A stretch of 64,000 nt of DNA from Sepiola atlantica. Taxonomy: Eukaryota > Mollusca > Cephalopoda > Sepiida > Sepiolidae. The stretch spans positions 106,799,000-106,862,999 of the forward strand of contig OY744519.1 in NCBI GenBank assembly GCA_963556195.1. The letters are read 5' to 3'. The position numbers and the translations under genes were made by a program. Positions 10,040 through 20,108 of this stretch are shown here, piece after piece; position 1 is the stretch's first letter; every line of letters starts with the position of its first letter. The notes under the pieces were generated by a model, which was not told the DNA's origin, searched no databases, and saw only the letters and a program-made list of their open reading frames with translations.

Positions 10040-10124
10040 AGTTTTTATAAAAAATATAGATTTAGGTACACAGTCCTTTTAACCTCCGAAACGTTTACAA
10101 ATTGCAAACTCAATGAGGTTGTTT

Positions 10125-10362
10125 TAGTTACAGTCCAATGACCTAAGAAAAATCAATCCATAAGCATCATTTTTATTTATTTCTCAATTTTTTTCTTTTC
10201 GTATTTCGACGAATACCTGTATTTTTTATAACATAAAACATTGGAAAAAATATAAATTTTGAAAAAAGAAATACATGTATTCGTCTAATTTAGAAAATAA
10301 GGAAATTGAAAAAATAAATATATGAAAATATGGTTTCCTTTGGTCATTGGAACGTAACTAAA
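10125..10362. repeat. Imperfect foldback between two TA arrays
   Basis: TTAGTTACAGTCCAATGACC at 10125-10144 is mirrored at 10336-10360, with further imperfect pairing inwards (ACGAATAC near 10210 and GTATTCGT near 10278). Arms are roughly 105 bp. TA arrays flank both sides. Confidence 0.65.
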
Positions 10363-10365
10363 ATG

Positions 10366-10370
<5 letters not shown>

Positions 10371-10402
<32 letters not shown>
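10371..10402. repeat. (TA)n microsatellite
   Basis: Short pure TA tract at the end of the foldback. Confidence 0.93.
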
Positions 10403-10406
<4 letters not shown>

Positions 10407-10506
10407 ATCCAGGCAAGGTAAACATCCACAGGATAGTAATCCAAAGAATTTCAACCGGGCTTATAAAAAGTGTTGTATATCAAATATATTGTTTTATATA
10501 TGATTA

Positions 10507-10564
10507 CTTTTATTTACACAGACATGTGTCGCAGATTTTGTACATATCTGTGTAAATAAAAATA

Positions 10565-10616
<52 letters not shown>

Positions 10617-10617
10617 C

Positions 10618-10694
<77 letters not shown>

Positions 10695-10740
10695 TGATTA
10701 TCTTCATTTATAGGGACATGTACAAAATCTGCGACACTGG
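10507..10740. repeat. Inverted repeat enclosing a 120-bp TA array
   Basis: TGTCGCAGATTTTGTACA (10527-10544) is mirrored by TGTACAAAATCTGCGACA (10720-10737). Between them lies (TA)n from 10568 to 10691 with two CATA interruptions. The left side also contains a small hairpin of its own (TTTATTTACACAG/CTGTGTAAATAAA). Confidence 0.85.
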
Positions 10741-10798
10741 CATCTCGATGTTATCGATCAAGAGCTGTTAGAAACTGAGATCTCATCAGGAGGAGTTC

Positions 10799-10867
10799 AA
10801 ATCCGATCCTTACCTCAGATCATATTTGGGAATATCCCAAATATGAACTGAGGTAAGGATCGGATTT
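10799..10867. repeat. Near-perfect 33-bp hairpin
   Basis: Arms 10799-10831 and 10835-10867 are reverse complements with one mismatch and a 3-base loop (ATA). Such a compact palindrome is hard to keep by chance. Confidence 0.9.
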
Positions 10868-11141
10868 TAAGGACACACTATTTCTTTGTCATATAATGTT
10901 TCTAAAATATCTTCAGATATATATCGGAACAAATCGTCAGATTATTGAAAAAAAAACGATAGCATGTCGCCGCTCTATATCCAAAAAGTTATTTCTGAAA
11001 TTGATCGAAAATTCGATTTTTTGCAATTGTTTTTTTTTAATGGCAGTTATAGTATATTCGCTTGATTATTTTAACTTTTTTTGTTTTTATTAATTTGTAA
11101 TTTTATTTTGGAGAAAAGCTAGTACTACAGAAAATAGTTGA
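10868..11141. other. Unassigned AT-rich spacer
   Basis: Nothing recognised. Confidence 0.4.
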
Positions 11142-11475
11142 TGAAGGGTCAAACTGGATGGAAAGATCGAGGCGGTATGTCACCAACTAGACTTTCACTT
11201 TAAGAGTGCGGAGAGTACTGGAACGTTGGGATGCTTACTGACACTCCAACTCCAGGGAAGGCCAATGGTCTTTGTCGGAGAGAAATCAATGATAAATAGT
11301 TGTTTCGATACCGCTAAACGATTTGCAACAGTTGCCGACATAGGTGGACGGTGCTGGGAAACTTGGGATACTGGTTGTCACTCAGACTCCAGGGAACACA
11401 ACTTATTATTGCCAGTGAACAATCACTGATAGTGACTTATGTAAAGACTCATAGTGGGTAAATAATAAAAGCTGA
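11142..11475 (+). mobile_element. 5'-truncated 3' end of the R4/Dong-like LINE
   Basis: It aligns by eye with the 3' UTR of the LINE at 46075-46385: GAAGGGTCAAA start, AGAGTGCGGAGAGT, GATACCGC, TTGTCACTCAGACTCCAGGG and CAATCACT in the same order. No coding part remains. It ends AATAATAAAAG, a reduced version of the trinucleotide tail on the longer copy. Confidence 0.8.
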
Positions 11476-13060
11476 TTTGAAATGTTTCTTATTATTAGTT
11501 TGCTGAAAAACAATATTTAGCGGACAAGTATTACGCATACGTATGTATACATGTGCAAGGTGACATGTTTAGTAGGTTGCATAGTTGCATCTGGTTTTGA
11601 GTTTTACCACCTAGAATTTGATTTATCAATTCGGAAAAGTTATTGACTTTCTAAACAGGGGCTTATGCTAAGACATTAGTACTCGATAAAGTAATGTCAA
11701 TCTAGATATGGGACCTTCTTTGACAGTAGTTTTTTATGTCCATAGATGAAACTGGTCCATTATTTTCAAGTGGATAGCTGGTTAGCCTGCGACAAAGGAC
11801 CCCAATATCCATATATTTTTCAACAGAGGCGCAGGAAGGTCAATTGGTTTTTGGTGGTTACCTAGGACAGATGATCATTTTTTGTTCGGTTGTAATTGTG
11901 TTTGGATTTGGTCGGGCTAATTCTGATTGCAAGTCTGTTGTGCAGTGGATGAAAACGAGTATCATTTGAACATAGCTCAAAATAAAACATTGTTACTAGT
12001 TTTAAGCTGGGGTTGTGGTTTGAGGGGAGGTCCTTGTGTTGCATCACTGACAGAGACGACACAAAAAGCGGGCGATCGCCACCTGTACAGGGAACGCACA
12101 CAGGCGCATGTTTATATTTTCACCTTTAAAACCCTCCTTGTATCAAACAATTTTCAGTAATAAAACTACAAAAATGTCACACATAATCGATCATCTTCCG
12201 AAGAATTCGAGAAGAATATGCCGAAGAAGTTCAATCAAGTATCCAGTGAACATCCGCCTAATATTCTATTCTTCTGATTTTTTCTTTATTTTCATTTCTT
12301 TAATTCTATGGATGTAAATCTATTTTTCATACATTCATTTTGTGTATTTCTTTTTACATTAGTTTTAAAACTCTCTTATATAAAGGAATACTTATTTAAA
12401 TTTAAAGATATTTTCTTTTCGCTGCTTATCGATCGTTTAGACTCTACAAATAAACGAAATGCAATATTTTTATATTTTTTAATTTGTTTTAATAAGTTAA
12501 ACGAATGACAAATAATGTATTTGCATATATCTCTTTAATTAGAACATTTTCATTGCTTTTCTAATGAGATATATAATTTATTTCCTAATTGTTTTAAATT
12601 TACTTATAAACAACAAAGAAATGATACATTTTAATTTATTTGTTAAGATATACGTTGTAAAAATAAATTGAGTTTGAAACAATTTTATACATATATATAC
12701 AATTGACTTTGTAAAATGGTATATATACATAGTAAATATGGTAAAATGGTAATATGTGTGTGTTTAATTAGTAACATCAAGTACTTACAATAGCTCAATA
12801 GTTTAAAGCTAGAGCTATACTATATTCAGTATTTTTATGTAGTTCAATACTACATCAATATCACAGAGGACAGACTTACGTCATTTTTTACAACCTATTT
12901 TTTATTTCACAGACAATTGTTTCGGCTAACATTAAGATGTGTGCAAAATGCTCCTATGCATTTATTTATTTCTTGGTGTGGCTATCTTAAGTTCAAATTT
13001 TGCAAAACAAATTCAAAGAACTTTAAAAACATGCAAAAACTTACAATCAGTACTTATATA
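11476..13060. other. Unassigned AT-rich region
   Basis: Several short frames exist but none has a recognisable domain, and the composition is low in GC. No repeat family was recognised by eye. Confidence 0.4.
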
Positions 13061-13082
13061 TATATAGATTACGAGTATTTTG

Positions 13083-13122
13083 TAACTCAAATCCGACGCC
13101 TTAACCACTCGGCCGACGTTGA
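13083..13122 (-). pseudogene. tRNA-Ser/Leu-like fragment (5' half)
   Basis: On the minus strand, CGGCCGAGTGGTTAAGG (13099-13115) is the D-arm/A-box sequence typical of long-variable-arm tRNAs such as tRNA-Ser. No B box or acceptor end follows, so it is a truncated tRNA or the start of a SINE. Confidence 0.6.
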
Positions 13123-13314
13123 ACAACGAATAAACTGTGATAATGTTAACACTTTATACGGCGGCTTGACGTCATAAAGCGTTCGACTTTAATGAAAAGA
13201 ACGCTCCATTTTAAAGCTAACGACGTCATGCTGTGTTAATACTACACTTACAGTGCACTTCTAGACGGGGGTTTACTAGGAGCTACAAATAATAAATATT
13301 TGTTATTGTTTATT

Positions 13315-13366
13315 ATCTATGTACGTATACGTTTCGTCCTTAATAATCGGGACTCATCAGCATTCA
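13315..13366 (-). ncRNA. Candidate type I hammerhead ribozyme H2
   Basis: Core CTGATGA (13354-13360), perfect 4-bp helix II (GTCC at 13350-13353 with GGAC at 13336-13339), core GAAAC (13331-13335), helix III ACG-TATA-CGT, cleavage triplet GTA. Helix I pairs over only 3 bp next to the core. It lies 70 bases downstream of H1 in the same transcript orientation. Confidence 0.72.
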
Positions 13367-13385
13367 CTACCGTACATAAAAGTAA

Positions 13386-13430
13386 TCCATGGACACGTGT
13401 TTCTGGCTCACAGCCGTCATCAGCATGGCT
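13386..13430 (-). ncRNA. Candidate type I hammerhead ribozyme H1
   Basis: Minus-strand order: helix I strand CCATG; core CTGATGA (13417-13423); helix II GGCT-GTG-AGCC with one flanking C-A mismatch; core GAAA; helix III ACA-CG-TGT; cleavage triplet GTC; then CATGG, which pairs perfectly with the first strand over 5 bp. All conserved core positions are present. The predicted cut is between plus-strand positions 13391 and 13392. Very short helix III is a feature of hammerheads in Penelope-like and SINE-like elements. Confidence 0.8.
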
Positions 13431-13510
13431 AACTTAGACAAGGATCGAACCTTCGATATTGATGTCTATGGTACAGCGTCTTTACTACTGGACCAAGACG
13501 CTTGTCTAGA

Positions 13511-13620
13511 AATATGTACGATTTTTATAACTTAAATATTTAATGTATTTTTATGTAATTTATTTTTTTGGTGATTGCAGCGTTTGTTGTTTTTTTTGCT
13601 TGATATTATTTCGATTGTCT
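13511..13620. other. Unassigned spacer
   Basis: Nothing recognised. Confidence 0.4.
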
Positions 13621-13623
13621 CGC

Positions 13624-13723
13624 TTCCTAAGTGATTAAGATGCAGAAAATTGCATTCCTAATACGTCTTATGGAGTTAAGGACGACTAATAATGCAATTT
13701 TCTGCATCTTAATCACTTAGGAA
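13624..13723. repeat. Perfect 33-bp inverted repeat
   Basis: 13624-13656 and 13691-13723 are exact reverse complements around a 34-base loop. It is followed within 25 bp by a TA array. It may be a foldback element or a recent inverted duplication. Confidence 0.93.
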
Positions 13724-13741
13724 ATAATTACATTAAAATAC

Positions 13742-13743
<2 letters not shown>

Positions 13744-13805
<62 letters not shown>
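13744..13805. repeat. (TA)n microsatellite
   Basis: About 31 TA units. Confidence 0.96.
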
Positions 13806-13808
<3 letters not shown>

Positions 13809-14103
13809 CTCAACTATTAACTCTCTTAAAGTCGTCATACAGACATTTAGCTAGTAGGTGCAAAAACAAATTAGAACATTTCAAATAATGAAACAGGCAT
13901 AAATAATTTCAATAAGGGAATAGGCGTAAGATAACTGTAAGATATTTACTTTATTTACCATAATTTAACAATAAGAAATGAAATTAGACTCGGGGTGTTA
14001 ATGATGAATCTGGGAATGGAATTCCTAACCTACAGTCCTGTTGCCCTTAATAGTATGTTGTAAATAAACAATCTTCAAATAAATAAATACATTGTGTTTT
14101 TTT

Positions 14104-14106
<3 letters not shown>

Positions 14107-14138
<32 letters not shown>

Positions 14139-14164
14139 CGACATGTATGTATGTTTTGTGTTAC

Positions 14165-14212
<48 letters not shown>

Positions 14213-14240
14213 GAACTACATATATATATATATAAAGTTT

Positions 14241-14280
<40 letters not shown>

Positions 14281-14281
14281 C
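14107..14281. repeat. TA-rich cluster with repeated GAACGACATGT motifs (left part)
   Basis: TA tracts alternate with GAACGACATGTATGTATG, TTACTACTATA and AAAGTTTACTACATA. The same motif series resumes at 24296, so this cluster was split by the 10-kb unit described next. Confidence 0.85.
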
Positions 14282-14288
14282 GACATGT

Positions 14289-14755
14289 CGCGGTCCAACA
14301 ACACCGCGACGTTTGTTTATTTTTGGAAAACACGCCATCTTGGAAAAACTAGCAGCAGCAGTAGTTCACTGTTTGTTTTGCCACGATCTGGACATCAGCA
14401 GCAGCAGCTATCTTCGTCTTAACCCTTTTCCATGGAAAAGTACCGCTGCTCCCTGTGATTTGACGTTGTAAACAGAAAATTGGAAAAACCCAATTTTTTA
14501 ATCGCCATCTTTGTAAACATGATTCAGCAAAAACAACGGCAAGCAAACATATGCCTTATTTCTCCTGTAAGGAATACAAATGCATCTCCCGACTGTACCG
14601 AAAAACCCACTAATACACCTACGACACCGGTCGGCAATGTAGTACAACAAAAGACCTTTTCGGTATTTATTTACCGAAGTTAATCCCTTTTCACAAGACC
14701 AACGAAAGTGGCTTGGCACATGCTACATGAAATCTCACGTTTTCGCTCAAAAAAG
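14289..14755 (+). other. Non-repetitive left arm of the 10-kb unit
   Basis: It begins with a small hairpin (CGCGGT...ACCGCG, 14289-14308) and has a 68-codon frame at 14480-14683 of no recognised family. It ends where the first satellite unit starts. Confidence 0.5.
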
Positions 14756-14887
14756 CAAACTCGACCCGGGTTTTTAAACCCACCTAATGATCTGGTATTG
14801 TCCTGGCCTTTGGGTCTGGATTTACGCCGGTCTATTGGGGGTTGTTGGTCCTGTGCAGTTCTAGGAGGTGCACCCTCCCAGGCTTCG

Positions 14888-14924
14888 CCTCCCCTCTTTG
14901 GGGAGGAGTAAGTTTATTGCTTAC
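14888..14924 (+). other. Paired hairpins inside the satellite unit
   Basis: Stem CCTCCCC (14888-14894) pairs with GGGGAGG (14900-14906), and GTAAG (14908-14912) pairs with CTTAC (14920-14924). The same two stems exist, with paired changes, in the dispersed relatives at 25.6 and 27.5 kb. This is repeated in every unit. Confidence 0.7.
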
Positions 14925-15699
14925 TGTCTGAGGCGCCCCTACCGGGGAATGCCGACGGGGCTGCCCAGGCAATTTTTAAATGGTCAGATAGCTCACCTCG
15001 AGCCCTGGCTTATCTAATCCCACTTTCCGACCTTGTGTCACATTTTACCTTGTGGGAGGTAGATAAATAGCAACTCGACCCGGGTTTTTAAACCCACCTA
15101 ATGATCTGGTATTGTCCTGGCCTTTGGGTCTGGATTTACGCCGGTCTATTGGGGGTTGTTGGTCCTGTGCAGTTCTAGGAGGTGCACCCTCCCAGGCTTC
15201 GCCTCCCCTCTTTGGGGAGGAGTAAGTTTATTGCTTACTGTCTGAGGCGCCCCTACCGGGGAATGCCGACGGGGCTGCCCAGGCAATTTTTAAATGGTCA
15301 GATAGCTCACCTCGAGCCCTGGCTTATCTAATCCCACTTTCCGACCTTGTGTCACATTTTACCTTGTGGGAGGTAGATAAATAGCAACTCGACCAGGGTT
15401 TTTAAACCCACCTAATGATCTGGTATTGTCCTGGCCTTTGGGTCTGGATTTACGCCGGTCTATTAGGGGTTGTTTGGTCCTGTGCAGTTCTAGGAGGTGC
15501 ACCCTCCCAGGCTTCGCCTCCCCTCTTTGGGGAGGAGTAAGTTTATTGCTTACTGTCTGAGGCGCCCCTACCGGGGAATGCCGACGGGGCTGCCCAGGCA
15601 ATTTTTAAATGGTCAGATAGCTCACCTCGAGCCCTGGCTTATCTAATCCCACTTTCCGACCTTGTGTCACATTTTACCTTGTGGGAGGTAGATAAATAG

Positions 15700-18600
15700 C
15701 AACTCGACCAGGGTTTTTAAACCCACCTAATGATCTGGTATTGTCCTAGCCTTTGGGTCTGGATTTACGCCGGTCTATTAGGGGTTGTTTGGTCCTGTGC
15801 AGTTCTAGGAGGTGCACCCTCCCAGGCTTCGCCTCCCCTCTTTGGGGAGGAGTAAGTTTATTGCTTACTGTCTGAGGCGCCCCTACCGGGGAATGCCGAC
15901 GGGGCTGCCCAGGCAATTTTTAAATGGTCAGATAGCTCAACTCGAGCCCTGGCTTATCTAATCCCACTTTCCGACCTTGTGTCACATTTTACCTTGTGGG
16001 AGGTAGATAAATAGCAACTCGACCAGGGTTTTTAAACCCACCTAATGATCTGGTATTGTCCTGACCTTTGGGTCTGGATTTACGCCGGTCTATTGGGGGT
16101 TGTTGGTCCTGTGCAGTTCTAGGAGGTGCACCCTCCCAGGCTTCGCCTCCCCTCTTTGGGGAGGAGTAAGTTTATTGCTTACTGTCTGAGGCGCCCCTAC
16201 CGGGGAATGCCGACGGGGCTGCCCAGGCAATTTTTAAATGGTCAGATAGCTCACCTCGAGCCCTGGCTTATCTAATCCCACTTTCCGACCTTGTGTCACA
16301 TTTTACCTTGTGGGAGGTAGATAAATAGCAACTCGACCAGGGTTTTTAAACCCACCTAATGATCTGGTATTGTCCTGGCCTTTGGGTCTGGATTTACGCC
16401 GGTCTATTAGGGGTTGTTTGGTCCTGTGCAGTTCTAGGAGGTGCACCCTCCCAGGCTTCGCCTCCCCTCTTTGGGGAGGAGTAAGTTTATTGCTTACTGT
16501 CTGAGGCGCCCCTACCGGGGAATGCCGACGGGGCTGCCCAGGCAATTTTTAAATGGTCAGATAGCTCACCTCGAGCCCTGGCTTATCTAATCCCACTTTC
16601 CGACCTTGTGTCACATTTTACCTTGTGGGAGGTAGATAAATAGCAACTCGACCAGGGTTTTTAAACCCACCTAATGATCTGGTATTGTCCTGGCCTTTGG
16701 GTCTGGATTTACGCCGGTCTATTAGGGGTTGTTTGGTCCTGTGCAGTTCTAGGAGGTGCACCCTCCCAGGCTTCGCCTCCCCTCTTTGGGGAGGAGTAAG
16801 TTTATTGCTTACTGTCTGAGGCGCCCCTACCGGGGAATGCCGACGGGGCTGCCCAGGCAATTTTTAAATGGTCAGATAGCTCACCTCGAGCCCTGGCTTA
16901 TCTAATCCCACTTTCCGACCTTGTGTCACATTTTACCTTGTGGGAGGTAGATAAATAGCAACTCGACCAGGGTTTTTAAACCCACCTAATGATCTGGTAT
17001 TGTCCTAGCCTTTGGGTCTGGATTTACGCCGGTCTATTAGGGGTTGTTTGGTCCTGTGCAGTTCTAGGAGGTGCACCCTCCCAGGCTTCGCCTCCCCTCT
17101 TTGGGGAGGAGTAAGTTTATTGCTTACTGTCTGAGGCGCCCCTACCGGGGAATGCCGACGGGGCTGCCCAGGCAATTTTTAAATGGTCAGATAGCTCACC
17201 TCGAGCCCTGGCTTATCTAATCCCACTTTCCGACCTTGTGTCACATTTTACCTTGTGGGAGGTAGATAAATAGCAACTCGACCAGGGTTTTTAAACCCAC
17301 CTAATGATCTGGTATTGTCCTGGCCTTTGGGTCTGGATTTACGCCGGTCTATTAGGGGTTGTTTGGTCCTGTGCAGTTCTAGGAGGTGCACCCTCCCAGG
17401 CTTCGCCTCCCCTCTTTGGGGAGGAGTAAGTTTATTGCTTACTGTCTGAGGCGCCCCTACCGGGGAATGCCGACGGGGCTGCCCAGGCAATTTTTAAATG
17501 GTCAGATAGCTCACCTCGAGCCCTGGCTTATCTAATCCCACTTTCCGACCTTGTGTCACATTTTACCTTGTGGGAGGTAGATAAATAGCAACTCGACCAG
17601 GGTTTTTAAACCCACCTAATGATCTGGTATTGTCCTGGCCTTTGGGTCTGGATTTACGCCGGTCTATTAGGGGTTGTTTGGTCCTGTGCAGTTCTAGGAG
17701 GTGCACCCTCCCAGGCTTCGCCTCCCCTCTTTGGGGAGGAGTAAGTTTATTGCTTACTGTCTGAGGCGCCCCTACCGGGGAATGCCGACGGGGCTGCCCA
17801 GGCAATTTTTAAATGGTCAGATAGCTCACCTCGAGCCCTGGCTTATCTAATCCCACTTTCCGACCTTGTGTCACATTTTACCTTGTGGGAGGTAGATAAA
17901 TAGCAACTCGACCAGGGTTTTTAAACCCACCTAATGATCTGGTATTGTCCTAGCCTTTGGGTCTGGATTTACGCCGGTCTATTAGGGGTTGTTTGGTCCT
18001 GTGCAGTTCTAGGAGGTGCACCCTCCCAGGCTTCGCCTCCCCTCTTTGGGGAGGAGTAAGTTTATTGCTTACTGTCTGAGGCGCCCCTACCGGGGAATGC
18101 CGACGGGGCTGCCCAGGCAATTTTTAAATGGTCAGATAGCTCAACTCGAGCCCTGGCTTATCTAATCCCACTTTCCGACCTTGTGTCACATTTTACCTTG
18201 TGGGAGGTAGATAAATAGCAACTCGACCAGGGTTTTTAAACCCACCTAATGATCTGGTATTGTCCTGACCTTTGGGTCTGGATTTACGCCGGTCTATTGG
18301 GGGTTGTTGGTCCTGTGCAGTTCTAGGAGGTGCACCCTCCCAGGCTTCGCCTCCCCTCTTTGGGGAGGAGTAAGTTTATTGCTTACTGTCTGAGGCGCCC
18401 CTACCGGGGAATGCCGACGGGGCTGCCCAGGCAATTTTTAAATCGTCAGATAGCTCACCTCGAGCCCTGGCTTATCTAATCCCACTTTCCGACCTTGTGT
18501 CACATTTTACCTTGTGGGAGGTAGATAAATAGCAACTCGACCAGGGTTTTTAAACCCACCTAATGATCTGGTATTGTCCTGGCCTTTGGGTCTGGATTTA

Positions 18601-20108
18601 CGCCGGTCTATTAGGGGTTGTTTGGTCCTGTGCAGTTCTAGGAGGTGCACCCTCCCAGGCTTCGCCTCCCCTCTTTGGGGAGGAGTAAGTTTATTGCTTA
18701 CTGTCTGAGGCGCCCCTACCGGGGAATGCCGACGGGGCTGCCCAGGCAATTTTTAAATGGTCAGATAGCTCACCTCGAGCCCTGGCTTATCTAATCCCAC
18801 TTTCCGACCTTGTGTCACATTTTACCTTGTGGGAGGTAGATAAATAGCAACTCGACCAGGGTTTTTAAACCCACCTAATGATCTGGTATTGTCCTGGCCT
18901 TTGGGTCTGGATTTACGCCGGTCTATTAGGGGTTGTTTGGTCCTGTGCAGTTCTAGGAGGTGCACCCTCCCAGGCTTCGCCTCCCCTCTTTGGGGAGGAG
19001 TAAGTTTATTGCTTACTGTCTGAGGCGCCCCTACCGGGGAATGCCGACGGGGCTGCCCAGGCAATTTTTAAATGGTCAGATAGCTCACCTCGAGCCCTGG
19101 CTTATCTAATCCCACTTTCCGACCTTGTGTCACATTTTACCTTGTGGGAGGTAGATAAATAGCAACTCGACCAGGGTTTTTAAACCCACCTAATGATCTG
19201 GTATTGTCCTAGCCTTTGGGTCTGGATTTACGCCGGTCTATTAGGGGTTGTTTGGTCCTGTGCAGTTCTAGGAGGTGCACCCTCCCAGGCTTCGCCTCCC
19301 CTCTTTGGGGAGGAGTAAGTTTATTGCTTACTGTCTGAGGCGCCCCTACCGGGGAATGCCGACGGGGCTGCCCAGGCAATTTTTAAATGGTCAGATAGCT
19401 CACCTCGAGCCCTGGCTTATCTAATCCCACTTTCCGACCTTGTGTCACATTTTACCTTGTGGGAGGTAGATAAATAGCAACTCGACCAGGGTTTTTAAAC
19501 CCACCTAATGATCTGGTATTGTCCTGGCCTTTGGGTCTGGATTTACGCCGGTCTATTAGGGGTTGTTTGGTCCTGTGCAGTTCTAGGAGGTGCACCCTCC
19601 CAGGCTTCGCCTCCCCTCTTTGGGGAGGAGTAAGTTTATTGCTTACTGTCTGAGGCGCCCCTACCGGGGAATGCCGACGGGGCTGCCCAGGCAATTTTTA
19701 AATGGTCAGATAGCTCACCTCGAGCCCTGGCTTATCTAATCCCACTTTCCGACCTTGTGTCACATTTTACCTTGTGGGAGGTAGATAAATAGCAACTCGA
19801 CCAGGGTTTTTAAACCCACCTAATGATCTGGTATTGTCCTGGCCTTTGGGTCTGGATTTACGCCGGTCTATTAGGGGTTGTTTGGTCCTGTGCAGTTCTA
19901 GGAGGTGCACCCTCCCAGGCTTCGCCTCCCCTCTTTGGGGAGGAGTAAGTTTATTGCTTACTGTCTGAGGCGCCCCTACCGGGGAATGCCGACGGGGCTG
20001 CCCAGGCAATTTTTAAATGGTCAGATAGCTCACCTCGAGCCCTGGCTTATCTAATCCCACTTTCCGACCTTGTGTCACATTTTACCTTGTGGGAGGTAGA
20101 TAAATAGC
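15700..20108. repeat. Two copies of a 7-unit higher-order repeat (~2.2 kb each)
   Basis: Units starting at about 15700 and 17905 open the pattern B* C A A B A A, where B* also has GCTCAACTCG instead of GCTCACCTCG. The pattern is identical in both 2.2-kb blocks. One private change (AAATCGTC near 18441) separates the two C units. This shows block-wise amplification after the unit types had diverged. Confidence 0.88.

Larger units (their letters stand above)
13310..13510 (-). mobile_element. tRNA-derived SINE with two hammerhead motifs
   Basis: On the minus strand an A box (TGGTCCAGTAGT, 13484-13495) and a B box (GGTTCGATCC, 13442-13451) sit at tRNA-like spacing, giving a pol III promoter. Downstream in transcription order come two segments with hammerhead ribozyme cores, about 70 bases apart. 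SINE-like elements with hammerheads are known from schistosomes; that a cephalopod SINE does the same is my inference from sequence. Confidence 0.72.

Noticed and set aside
13083..13122. Functional tRNA-Ser gene
   Set aside because: Only the 5' half is present; there is no B box, variable arm or acceptor 3' strand.
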